From Darksidea phi (lineage: Eukaryota > Ascomycota > Dothideomycetes > Pleosporales > Lentitheciaceae), in contig JASJFT010000109.1 in NCBI GenBank assembly GCA_030770425.1, forward strand, positions 84,200 through 148,199: a stretch of DNA of 64,000 nucleotides, written 5' to 3'. Below, piece after piece: positions 36,901 through 50,607 of this stretch; the stretch's first letter is position 1; every line of letters begins with the position of its first letter. The notes beneath the pieces were generated by a model that was given only the letters and a program-made list of their open reading frames with translations, did no database searches and was not told where the DNA came from. Made by a program: the position numbers and the translations under genes.

Positions 36901-39900
36901 AACTTTCGCTAAGACGAGTATAGGATTATAAGATTAATATTATTCTAGATAAAGAACCCCCGTACTAAAAGAATTAATCTTTTTCTTTATCTAAACTCTA
37001 TATCGTATATAAATAACTAGACGATAATCTAGATAAGAGTTTTATTCGAGAATCCTATATATAATATACTACTTCCCTACTTCTAGTAGTAAAATTAAAT
37101 AGGGGAGTACGTATATATTAAGACTATAGAGGCCTAAATAATATTATTATTAAGAACTACTACTTATTATCTCTTATCCGAGAAATTCTTAACGCTCTCT
37201 ATAATATAAAAGTATATACTAAATTTAATATTATTACTATCTTTAATAAATTATATATTATTAAAGAATATAAATAGAAAATAATATTTATTATATATTT
37301 TAGACTTTTCGAAACTTTAGTTATACCCTTTAGCCTTTATAATATACTAGTATTCTTTTAGAACTATATTAATTATACCCTTTATAACCTATTAGACTAT
37401 ACCTATACTATATATCTTAATAATATCTTAGTCTACTTAGAAAATAGAAAAGAGTATCGAAAGTACGTCCGAGAAGTAGTTTAGAGATTAATTAATACTA
37501 GCCTTTAAATTAATATCTATAAATATAAGTTCGAGATTATAGAGATTAAATACCTTAGACTTATTATCTTTCCTAGTAGTATTAAAATAGACTCTAAGAA
37601 AGTTACTATAATTTTAAAATAGATATAACCCCCTTATCTAAAGGATTTATAGAAATTCCTAGGCTTTATAAACTTTTACTAATACTTTATTTAAGACTTC
37701 TTAAAGATATATACCCTACTTAATAAACTCCTATATAAGAATATATTATAGAACTAGACTACTAAATAGATAACTATCTTTAAATCGCTTAAGAATTCCT
37801 TCGCTATAGTACTAGTATTAATAATATATAACTTTACTAAGAAGATAGTCCTAAAAACTAACGCTTCTAATTAGGTATTAGGAGGTATTCTCTTTTAATA
37901 TAACGATAATAGCGTTCTACGTACGATCGTCTACTTTTTAAGTAAATATAATACTACTAAATATAATTATAAGATCTATAATAAAGAATTACTAGTAATT
38001 ATTAAGTCTCTAGAAGAATAGTAACTAGAACTCTAAGAAACTACGAAACTATTTAAAATTATTACTAATTATAAGAACCTAAAATACTTTACGACTATAA
38101 AGGTACTATTATAATACTAAATTCGCTAGTTAGAGTTCCTATTATAATTTAATTTTAGAATCGTTTATCGACTAGGCTTAAAAGCTATACGACTAGACGT
38201 ACTAAGTAGATTACTAAGAGACTAACTAAATAAGAATAATACTTCTAATAATAAAGTAAAAAATAGACTATAAATAGTCCTTCTACTAGAAGTTCTTAGT
38301 AATAAAGTTTTAAAAGATCTTCTTAACTAAACCTCTATAAGCGTAGTACTACTAATCCTCTCTACTATAGATCGATCTATTAATAAACTAATTAACTTTA
38401 TATACTCTACTATACTAATAGCTATAGAAATAATTACTATTCTCTTAGACTTAAGTATAAGACGCTAGCTAAAATACCTTTAAAAAACTATATAGGTACT
38501 AATACTAGATTTTATACTTTACTAAGATTATATATAATATTAAGAATACCTCTTTATATTACCCTATAATAAACTTTATATATAGATTTTATACTAAATA
38601 TATAATTCTATACCCGCTAGATATCCGAAACGGGTTAAAATAATAGAACTAGTTACCTAAGACTATTAGTAGCTACGTATAATACGCGATATTAAAACCT
38701 ATATCTAAGTATATAAACTCTACGTTTAAATTAAAAGCTTTAGATTATTATCCTAAGGATTCCTTAAGTCCCTACTAGTTCTATTTTAGGTATAGTCTAA
38801 TATCTCTATTAACTATATTACCCTACTTCTAGAATTATAGTAGTATAACTATATATATAAATACGTTCTTATTATAGTCTATAGGCTTATAAAGATATAT
38901 TATATTATTTCTATTAGAAAAATTAATATATTTAAGTTAATTAATATCTTTATATCTTAAGTTTACTCCCTCTATAGTTATCCTAATAATATTCTATCTA
39001 ATTAAGGAATTTAGTTCGTATTATAGTTTTAAAACTAATTATCTATAAGACTTAGGATTATATTAAAATACTCTTTATTATTCTACCCTAAGACCGATAG
39101 CTAGACCGAGTAAGTAAATAGTAGTATTAAAGTATACCTCTAGGTATTTATAAATTTCTACTAAAATAATTAGGTATAATAACTCCCCTTTACGGAATTC
39201 GCTATAAATAATATTATCTCTAAAATAATCGATATTTTTCTATTCTTTACTAATTATAAGTTCTATCTAAAACTTAGAGTCGAGTCTAGCTAATTAATAC
39301 TATCGAACCTATCTTTATTCTAACGACGAGAATTCTTTAAAGTAAATAATACTATTAATAGATTTAATTATATTATTATCTAGTTAAAAGCTATTACTAA
39401 ATAATCTATTAAACGCTATAAATACTACGTAAACGAGAAATAAGAAGACGTACTAAGATTTACTATAGAAGATAAGGTCTTTATAGATATAAGAAATATA
39501 AAAACTAATAGACTAATAAAAAAAAGAAGATAATAAGATAGTAGATCTATTTAAAGTTCTAAAAGTCTATAACCGAGTATACGCCCTAGAACTCCTAGTA
39601 ACTATAAAAATATTCTTAGTATTTTATAACTTACTACTCTAACTAAAATACCTCTTCTAAGAACTTCTAGGGTAAAATATAATAAATAAAGCTAAGTTCT
39701 AATATCTTAGAGGAAGAATACTTAAACGAGAGGACGAAATAGAAGAGCTAACTAAATAATAGGAATTCGAGTCTCTATTAGATTACTATAATAAAGACCT
39801 ATAATAACTAATATACTTAGTTAAATAGAAATACTACCCTACTACCTAGTAGTTAATATCCGATCTAAAAGGTTAAGAGAGTATAGTCCGCTAATTTTAT

Positions 39901-40011
39901 AACGATTACCTAGATAAACCTACCCTAAGATAGATCTAAAGGATACTAATATTAGTAAATTTTCTTTCTATAGAGCTATCCGAGACGAATAGCTATTTAG
40001 AGGGAGAGTAC

Positions 40012-40188
40012 TATTATAGTACTAATTTATAACTATTTATACCTATTACGTACTATATCTATAGTTACGACGCTCCCTTTACTAGATCTTACTATATTAA
40101 GTATATATAGCCCCCGCTTACCCTAGTATTAGCCCTTTATAGTATAACTTATATTCTACCTTAACCCTAGTATATCTATACCGCGATA
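40012..40188 (+). repeat. 3' LTR of inner gypsy A
   Basis: The partner of 33756-33932 is preceded by the polypurine tract (about 39,998-40,011) and followed by the AAGTC duplication. Confidence 0.9.
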
Positions 40189-40561
40189 AAGTCTTTATTA
40201 AAAGTTATAAATAATAACTTATTCTTTAGCTAGAAAACTCCTAAACTATTATTAAACTATATTCGGGAAGTATAAAAATATAATATAGTCTATTATAAGA
40301 ATATATAGTATATATAAAAGTCTAAAAGTAGAGAAAAGTAAAAGAGTATATCTTTATAGATTATAGATCTAAAGAGTATCCTTTAGAGAGTAGAGAAAGT
40401 ATAAATTCCTAATAATAAAGCTCTTTATTAAGCTATTCTTATAAAAAATTATAATAACCTCTTAAAGGGTTATTATAAAGTAGATAAGACTATTAAACTC
40501 TTATAAAGGAAGTATTATTAGCTAAAGCTTTAAGTAGAGGTTAATATATATATATAAGACT

Positions 40562-40996
40562 TGTTATAACCCTACGTAAACTATAGAATATAAGGTATCC
40601 TAAGAAGGTTAAAAGCTAAGATAGGGGCTTAGTTAGTAATCTAATATTACGTAATAATAATCTAGTTAATCTATATCTTAGTAAGTAGAGTAAATAGAGT
40701 ATAACTAATAATAATCTAGTTAATCTATACCCTAGCGAATAGAGTAAGTAGAGTAAGGTAAAGTAGAATAGATATAAGAGAGTAGAGGATCTCCTAGGTT
40801 TTCTATCTTAATTCTTTATAGTTAATCTTTAGTTCTTTACCTAATACTTACGAATAAGATTAAATCTTTTCCTAAGTAGTTATTCTAGTAATAGAATTCG
40901 TTAACTTAATCTTAACCTATTAGAAACTAATAGTATAATAAACGTTTTATTAGCCCTAATCTAGATCCCGTATAAAGGTACGTATAACGTATAATA
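40562..40996 (+). repeat. 5' LTR of inner gypsy B
   Basis: The 435-bp LTR retains an unmutated TG start. A roughly 60-bp internal duplication (TAATAATAATCTAGTTAATC...) at about 40,646 and 40,706 is shared with the right LTR, so it predates insertion. Confidence 0.9.
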
Positions 40997-43900
40997 TATT
41001 AACTACTCTAAACTAAGGTTATATTAATATAGTAACTCTATCTAGCTTACGTAATACCTCTAGAGAGAGTATAACTAGGACTCTAACGACGAACCTAGTA
41101 GCCCTAATCTAATAATAAGTAGCTTAGATAGTTAAGTTATAGTAGACTATAATATCGCTATAAGAATCTCTATAGTAGATATAAGTAGAACTTAGAACGA
41201 AGTTAAAGATTCTAATACTAGAAAAATATAATAGTAGAAAGAAAGACTTAAGGCTATTTCTTATATAATTAAACCTATACTACTAGTTTAACTTTATTAT
41301 ATTTACTAGTAACTAGAATAAGATTCTTACTATAGATATATATATAATAGGTAAAGTAGCTATATAGATATAGCCCCTAATTAACGATTATATAGCTAAT
41401 AAAGATTCCTTATTAAAATAACGTAACGAAATAAAAGTAGTATTTAAAGATTAGGATTTATTTAAGGAATAAATACGTATAATTTTTAAAGATATTAATA
41501 AGGTCTAGTAGGCTAAATACTAGATCTAAAGACTAAGGTAGACTAAATTAATAAGTACGTATACTACTAAATTTAAATAGCTATAGTATAAGATCGAGTA
41601 GGATAACGCGCCTCTTATAGTCGTATATTATAATAGACTTAAGAAGCTAATTAAAAACGAGTTAGCCTAACTTAAAAAATTAGACGATTTAGTAGAACTA
41701 ATTAAGACGGTAATCTATATTAATAATCGATTATACGAACGAGTACTCGAGAAGTAAAATACTATAGAACTAATAAGAGTCTATAGAAAAGAGTAGATAG
41801 CTCGAAAATACGGGTTCTATAAGAATTATAACGAAATAGACGTTAATATAATCTAGAAAAAGAAATATCTAAAGAATAAGAGACGCGAGTAAGATAAGAA
41901 GCTATAAAAAGTCCTAGTAGAAGAGATAAAATAATATCGAGATAAAAAAGTATATCTATACTATAGTATATAGGGATACTTTACTAAAGAATATAGTAAT
42001 AAAAAGAAAAATATAGAAAGCTAGGATAACGCTAGGCGTATAAATATAATTAGATATAGTAAAAAAAAAAAAACTAAGCCTAACTCGATACCCGAAATAT
42101 AGTACGACGCTAGTAGATAGAATGAGGTTAAAGAAGTTAATTAATAATAAAGAGACCTAAAGCTTAAAATAAGAGAATTAATACTCTTAAAGTTAAGAAA
42201 AGTAACTATAGAAGACGTTTTCCGATAACTAGTATATAATAAATATTAGATATATAGGACTAGCTAATATATTATAAAATACTATACTAGAGAAGTAGAG
42301 CTAGTATATATTACCGGCGATCGAGGCTAGTAGGTAATAGGCTAGACCTTAAAACTCTAAAGGTCGGAAGGTTATAAGGTAACGTAGAATCGAGATAGTT
42401 TAAGATATAAGAACCTACTATTTATATAATACGTAGGGGAATATAAATATTATATATAATAGAAAGAGGAAGTTATAATACTCCCTAGGGGTCCCCTATA
42501 TATATACCTTTAGAACGAGGAATATCTAATAGTAGGATACTATCTCTACGATTATAATAATTAGACTAAAGAATACGAAGACTAGGGATAGCTAGAATAG
42601 AATAGCTACTACGATAATAAATATAAAAAGTACTTCCTAATAAAATACGCTATAGGGCGATAGCTATAAGAACTAACTAAGGTGGATACTAAGGGCTATA
42701 AAAGAGATATTAACTATAGGGTTATATATAAGGAACCCAGCTACGAAGCCTTATATTAGATATACTATAAAAGAATATATATTCTATACCTAGTATAAAA
42801 AGAACTTACGGCTAGAAGGGAAGAAGATATCTTCTACTAGAATCTTAAGAGAAGGGAATACCTCGTAGAATAGTACGAGTAATATAGTTATTCGATATAG
42901 AATAAGGATAGTTCTAAAAACCTAGAGATTAGTAGATAGCTAAGGGTACTAGATATATAATAGGGATATTATAACGCCTAGAATAATAAGATAAATATAA
43001 AGTCTATTAACTAGAATATACTATTACTAAATAGAGATCTAGAAGTAGAACTATAATAGGTACTAAACTAAAAAATATCTCGTAGGATTAGAAAAGAAAA
43101 GGATTTAAAGTTAAAATAGTTAGGCGAGTCGCCCCTCTAATAAAATACTTAGAAGCTAGAGGATACCCCCGAAGAGTAGAACCTCTATAATAACGAACTA
43201 AAAAACTAGGTTATTATTAGCTATACTAGAGTCGCGCTAATAAAAGTACCTAAAAGACGACTCTATAAATCGTATAAGTAGGTACCTAATAACTAGCTAG
43301 GTTAGAGGTAGATATACGGATTTATAGATAGAAAGTCTAAGCTATTATAAATAGTAGAGCTAAGTTTATACTCCTATTATTAAAATTAGTAGAGAAATAC
43401 GGAATTCTCTATTAAATTAAAGAAAAATCTATACGAGTAGACCTTAGAGATAGATTATCTATAGAATATAAAGGAGGTATAATTCGTTTCGAAATATAAA
43501 AAGTAATTCTAAAGATAGAAAATATTAGAAACTATTATAGATTCGATATTATAGAAATTAGAGATATCGATATAATTATTAGTTATAACTAGCTAGTAAT
43601 ATATAATTTATAGATAGATTAGAAGCTATATAAAGTACTAGGTTATAAGCGGGTAGCTTAAGTTATAGAAATTAGAAGACTAGATAGGTCTAGCTATAAG
43701 ATCTAGTATATACCCTAGAAAGGAAGAATAGACTTAATTTTACCTTATAAGATTATAAAGATTTATAAGAAGAACCTATAAAGAGTCGGCGTTATTATAG
43801 TACGAAGAGTCGCGACCGTATAAAAAGAACTATAACTAATAATACCTCGAGACTATAAGAAGTTCTAAAAGCTATTCGAAGAATATCCGAATACTAATTT

Positions 43901-46900
43901 ACTAGAGTACTAGAAATAGGATTATAAGATATACCTAGAATAGGGTATAAAGCTTAAGTCTAGACCTATATACTCGTTAATAGTAGATTAATAAGAAGAA
44001 TTAAAAGAGTATCTAATAAAAAATCTAGAAAGAGGATATATTAGAGAAAGTTAAAGCTTTATAGTATTACTAGTTTTATTTATTCTAAAGAAGAATAGAA
44101 AGTTATAACTTTATATAGACTATAGGCGTTTAAATAATATTATAAAGAAGAATAGATACCTACTACTACTAATTAGAGAACTTATAGATTAGCTCTAAGA
44201 AGTTAAGTAGATTATAAAATTTAATATCTAAGAGGGATTTTATAGAATTTAAATAGTAAAAGGGTATAAGAAGTATATAGTATTTAAGACCTAATATAGA
44301 CTCTATAAGTATAGAGTTATACTATTTAGACTAATAAATATACTAATAATATTTTAGTTAGTTATTAATAAAATATTAAACGAATACTTAAACGTATTCT
44401 ATATAGTATATCTAGACGATATTCTTATATATAGTAAAGGAATACTAGAAGAATATAAAGAATATATAAAGAAAGTACTATAAAAGTTATAGTAAAATAG
44501 GTTACTACTTTACCTAGATAAATACGAATTCTATAAGATAGAAACTAAATATCTAAATTTTATTATTTTACGAGAAGAAGTATTTATAGACCCTAAGAAA
44601 GTATAGATTATAAGAGAATAGCTAACCTTAATATTAGTTAAGGATATATAATTCTTTTTAGAATTTACTAACTTTTATTAGAAGTTTATTAGGAATTACT
44701 TAAAGACTATATCTCTACTTATAGAGGTAACTAAGAAGGAAAAGGGATTTTAGTAGAACTAAGAATAATAGGAAGCTTTTAATAAGCTTAAGACCCTATT
44801 TATATTAGTACCTATATTATAAATATACGATCTAATAAAACCTCTTAGAGTAGAGATAGATATATTAGATTATATACTAGAAGTAATACTTACCTAGTAA
44901 GGGGAAGATAGAAAATAGAGACTAGTATTCTACTACTTACGTAAGTTTAGTAAAAAAGAAGTAAACTATAATATATATAATAAGGAACTTAGTACTATTA
45001 TATTAGTATTTAAATAATAAAGACTATAGCTTATAGGAACTAAGTATAAGATTAAGATTATTATAAACTACTAAAATCTTATAAGTTTTATAACTACGAA
45101 GAAACTTAACTAATAATAATTCTAATAGTCGAAATTACTAGTAGATTACGACTTTAAGATAAGTTATCGACTAGGAATACTAAATAGAGCGGCGGATACT
45201 CTTAGTAGAAGATTAGACCTTTAAGGTACTAACGAACCCGTCGTATACGAACTAGTTCTATAAAGAGAACCTAACGAAACTCTTATATATAACTATACAA
45301 GGCTAGCTAAGATTATAATAGTAATAGATATTAAGAAAAAATAAAGAAATAAGACCTAAGAAACTATTAAGGATATTAACGGAACTCTAGAGGAAGATAA
45401 TATATACTTTAATAAGAAAGAATACTCTACTCTAATAAATAACTCGGAAATAAGACCTTATATACTACTAAGTCTTAAGAGAGACCTAATACGAGAAATC
45501 TATAAGAGTAAGATACTAGAATACCTAGAGATTAATAAAATAGTTAGATATATAGATAGAGAATACCTACTTATTAATATAAGAGAGAAAGTCTAGAAAG
45601 TAATAGATAACTATTTAGAATATTCTAAGAATAAACCTAAGAGATATAAGCCCTATAGATTACTCTAACTATTAGTACTACCTATACGACTATAGACTTA
45701 CGTTATAATAGACTTTATAGTAAAGCTACTACTATTAATAGAACTAGGATTAGAAAGATTATACGATACGATTATAGTAATCGTAAATCGACTAACTAAG
45801 ATAGTATACTTTATCCTAATAAATAAAGTAATTATAGTAGAAGATATAGCTTATAAGGTTAAAAGAATACTTATTACTAACTATAGATTACTAGAATAAA
45901 TCCTTATAAATAGAGATAAACTATTTACTTTAAAATTTTAGAGTATATTACTCGTAAAATTAAAAATTAAAAGAAAGCTATTAACTAGCTTCTATTCGTA
46001 GATAGATAGTTAGATAGAACGAACGAACTAAACTCTAGAGGAGTATCTAAGATTCTATATTAATAAGTTATAGGATAACTAGATTAAATTACTACTAATA
46101 GTATAATTAGTATATAATAGTAAAAAGTCTATAACGACTAGATACTTACTATATTATATAAACTATAGATATAAGCTAATAACTTATAGAGATCTAAAAG
46201 ATATCGAGAGTATATCTACTAGAGTAAAAGAGAAAGTCTATCTAATATAAGAACTATATAAAGAACTTAGTATATAGATAGTATATAGGAACCTTATAAT
46301 AGCTAAAATAGTAAATAAAAGAAGGCTTAAGGGACCGATCCTTAAAAGGGGGGATAAAGTTTTCCTTTTATAATAAAATTTAAAAACTAAATAATTATAT
46401 AATAAACTAGATAATTTACGAATTAAACTATTCGAAATTAAAGAAAAAATAGAACTAGTTAACTATAGGCTAAAGCTAGCTAAAGGTATAAGAATATACC
46501 TAGTATTCTATATATTATTATTAGAACTAGTACCGGAAGACGCCGAAGTAGCTACCGATATTAAACTTAAAGATAAGGAATATAAGATCGAGGAAATTTA
46601 AGGACTATAGAGGTTTAGACGTTAGTAGAAATATTTAATTAAATAGGTAGAATAGCCTATTAGCTAAAATATATAGAAACTAGTTAAGAACCTATAGGGT
46701 TACTAGAACCTAGTTAAATAGTATTACTAAAGGTACCTAGAGGTAGAGACTCCTAACTATCTAAAAAAGTAGAAAAGTTAGCGGACTTATATAGTAAGGG
46801 TTACTATAGTAATATAGGTAGGCCGGAAGAAGTAGACTAAGTAGCCTCTACCTATTTTAACTTTTCTAACTTAGAAATTAAGGCTAGCTTATAATTAAAA

Positions 46901-47491
46901 AGCTTATACTAATAGGTATTATATTAAACTAGTTATACGCGGATACGTCGTTTATAAGCTTAAGTAGCTAACTCTTTATTCTTAGTAGACTCTAGTTTGG
47001 ATAGAAGTCGAGAACGCTCTTCTTTAGTACGAGTAAAAGACTTATTAGTTACTACTAGACTATAAGAAATATTCTAAAAGAGATATTTATTATAACGAGC
47101 TAAGAATAGTAACGTCTTATATTTATAACTAGTAAATTAATAGTTTAGATATAATTAAGCTAGTAGTATTATATAACTAAAGTAAAGGACGTAGTAGACG
47201 AAACGAAGACGATAAGCTATAAAAGTCTTAGGACCTTTAGATATTATTAGAACCTAGGAGGAAAATAAAGAATAGGGCTTAAATATCTATAGAATAGGAT
47301 ATTACCTACTCTTATACTTAGGTAAGAAGTAGAATAACTAGGGTACTAGACTAAGAAAAGAATTACTAGTACGTATACGCGGGTTATAGCGTAGTATAGA
47401 AAGAATTACTAGAGTAGCTAGACTACTACTAAATAGAGTTACGAGAAAAAGAATATAACTTTAAGAACGAAGCTTTAGAGAGGGGAGTAAG

Positions 47492-47926
47492 TATTATAAC
47501 CCTATATAAACTATAGAATACGGAGTATTCTAAGAAGATTAGAAGCTAAGATAGGGGCTTAGTTAGTAATCTAATATTACGTAATAATAATCTAGTTAAT
47601 CTATATCTTAGCGAGTAGAGTAAATAGAGTATAATTAATAATAATCTAGTTAATCTATACCCTAGCGAATAGAGTAAGTAGAGTAAGGTAAAGTAGAATA
47701 GATATAAGAGAGTAGAGGATTTTCTAGATTTTCTATCTTAATTCTTTATAGTTAATCTTTAGTTCTTTACCTAATACTTACGAATAAGATTAGATCTTTT
47801 TCTAAGTAGTTATTCTAGTAATAGAATTCGTTAACTTAATCTTAACCTATTAGAAACCAACGATATAATAAATATTCTATTGGTCTTAACCCGGATCCCG
47901 TATAAAGGTACGTACAACGTATAATA
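47492..47926 (+). repeat. 3' LTR of inner gypsy B
   Basis: This partner of 40562-40996 has the same length and the same internal duplication. The differences I see are transitions, including TG to TA at its first two bases. Confidence 0.9.
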
Positions 47927-50607
47927 AGACTATATAGTATATTAAATAAATAAAATATAAAGATATAAGCTATAAAGATTACTAAAACTAATTTCTCTAT
48001 TATAGAAGTTATAATATAATTACTCTCTAGACTTTATTACTAATTTACTAGAATTTAAGAATTCTAAGGATAATATCTATAATATAATACTAATACTTAT
48101 TAACTACTTTTTAAAGCTAGTCTAGTATTTATTTATAATAAAAAATATTACTATAAGTATATTAGTCGATTTATTATTTATAGAAGTATTTATAAAGATT
48201 AAACCTCTATTATTACTAATCTTAGATTAGAGCTCTATTTTTACTAGTAAATTCTAGTTAGATATATATTTTTATTTTAATATTAAATAATAAATAAGTA
48301 TAGCCTTTTATCTATAGATAGATAGTTAAACTAAATACTAGAATTAGAAGCTTAAAGTATACCTATAGATATACCTAAACTATTAGTAAAATAACTAATA
48401 TTAACTACTTCTAATAGTAGAATACGTATATAACTCTAAGATTTATTTAAGTTATAGTATATATCCTATTAAGGTTATAATAGATATTAAATCTAAGAGT
48501 TTTAATAATATAGAAGATAAGTATTAGCTCTATTAACTACTTAATAACTAGAGTATAGATAGAAAAATCTTAAGTATATATTAGAAAGTCGTCGACTTTC
48601 TAACTAGTTAGGTATAATAGTTTTCTAATACTTAGAATATATTAATCTATACTTAAAAAAGTTAATAATATTAATATAACTTAAAGAGAACGAGTAAATA
48701 CTTTACTATTAGTAAAAAGGTAATTTTAAAAATTACTAATATTAAGATTAAGTAATCTTTAAAGAAGTTAGATATAAAGTACTTAGAACTCTTTACTATT
48801 TAAACTAAGTATAGAAAGCTAAGCTATTAACTTAAGCTATCTCTATTAATATTCTAGTTATATTCTATCTTCTATATATCTCTTCTAGAGAAATAGATAA
48901 AGTTAAAAAAAGGTTTAAACTTTAGATCTAGGTCTATATAGTATTTAGAGCTTAATAATAATAACTAATATAAAGTTAAAATTATTCTTATATATAAAAT
49001 AGTATATAATAAAAAGCTTTTTTTTATAAAGTAGCTAGATTAATTATATAAGGATAGTATATAGAAGTTTAAGACCTCTCTTAATAATTATAATAAGATT
49101 TTTACGAAATATTAGATAAATCTAAATAATTAAATATTAAGTTATCTAAAATAGAAAGTTATTAAAAAAGTATTATAAATTCTATAAAGAGATAATAATA
49201 TATATAAGAAGCTTTAAAGGGATAGATTATATAAGTAATATTAATATAAAGAAAGAATTAAAAGATCTAACTAAAAGGTACTCTTAAAACCCTACTTAAG
49301 GGATACTATATAAGTAAAATAATTAGTTAAAGAAAAAATATTATTTACTTTAGTAATAAACTACGACTTAAAGAATTTAGTAAGACTAGCCTTTATATAT
49401 TATAATAATAGATAAGTTAACTAATAATAGTAGTATTAAAATTAATAAGCTAAATTTTTAATATAAGTATTTATTCTATCTATATACTCTAATAACTAGA
49501 AATCTTAACTAAGTACTATATAGTTTATAGGCGACCCGAGTAAGCTATATATATTAGATAAGAAGTTTTTAAAGAAGCTTCGCGATACCCTCTTCTAAGA
49601 GGTAATAGATATTATACCTCTACTAATAATATTTCTATTAGGAATATTAGGACTATAATAGTACTAACAATACTTATAATTAGTAGCTTTAAGAAGTATA
49701 CTAGTTAAGGAGTTATACTTAATAAAGTAAGTCTTATAGGTAATAGAGACTACGAAGTTAATAGGCGCTAGATAGCTAATACTACCTAGTTTATACTAAA
49801 GGAATTAGTATAGAAAGCTATTAAAAAGATAGTAAAATATATTTAATAATATTAAAAGTTAAGCTTATATACTATAGTTATAGCCCGATATAATTTTATC
49901 TTACTACTAGTATCCTTAATTAAATACTTCTACTTAGCCTTATACTAATTTTAACTAATATTAATATTAAAAGTATAGAATTATATATTCTACTAAATCT
50001 TTTTAAGTATATTAGAATCTATATCCTTATTATTATAAGTAGCTTAGGCGTTATAATACTAGATATACTTAATAATAAAGATAAGAAGATTAAAGTAGTA
50101 GTAGAAAGTAGGCTTAATCTATATAAATTATTAGTAGAACTATATTAGTAGAAAGAGAGAAAGACTAGTATATACTACTAAGTAGATCTAATAGTAAGCT
50201 TTATACCTACTATAGGTAGTATAGATATTAGTCTTCTAGTACTAATTACTTAAAGTAATCTAATAGAGCTTAGTTATATTAAACTTTTATATAAATTAGA
50301 AAAGATAGTTTATATACTAATAGTATATAAAGAAAGACTAAGGCTCTAGATAAATAGGGAGAGTATAGATATATTTAGAAAGAGTAATATTACTATACTA
50401 ACTAGTAGAGGTAATTATAATAAGGGGTAAAATCTTAAAAGTATTAAGAAATAAAGTAGAAAAATTTAAAAGTAGATATATCTTCTTATACTTATACTAA
50501 AAGAGATTATTTTATACTTAAGTTAATAGTACCCTAGATACTTACTAGTAAAAGTCTAAAATATAGAAATAAAGACGTTTAAAAAAATATAGTATATAAT
50601 AATTTAT

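Larger units (their letters stand above)
33756..40188 (+). mobile_element. inner gypsy element A (chromodomain type)
   Basis: This 6,433-bp element has 177-bp LTRs (33756-33932, 40012-40188) and a perfect target duplication AAGTC (33751-33755, 40189-40193), inserted in the outer gypsy. Plus orientation is shown by the gag zinc-knuckle relic (about 35,190-35,240, YYSKLGYYKANYNKKKK), RT box YLNNILVY (about 37,407-37,430), RNase H NYKNLKYFTTIKV (about 38,065-38,105), integrase relics (about 39,000-39,130), a chromodomain relic YLVK-stop-KYYPTT (about 39,810-39,845) and a purine tract AGAGGGAGAGTAC before the right LTR. All frames carry many TAA/TAG stops. CpG is more frequent than in its host. 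Confidence 0.92.
40562..47926 (+). mobile_element. inner gypsy element B (chromodomain type)
   Basis: This 7,365-bp element has 435-bp LTRs (40562-40996, 47492-47926) and a perfect target duplication AGACT (40557-40561, 47927-47931). The left LTR still starts TGTTATAACCC; the right copy has TA, and both end ATAATA from ATAACA, so the ends were TGTTAT...ATAACA. Plus-strand landmarks: RT box YLDDILIYSK (about 44,405-44,435) with both catalytic Asp kept, RNase H (about 45,055-45,110, SFITTKKLN), a chromodomain relic (about 46,575-46,730; EYKIEEI, YLIK-stop-VE-stop-PIS) and a purine tract AGAGAGGGGAGTAAG before the right LTR. It sits in the outer gypsy only 373 bases from element A. Confidence 0.92.
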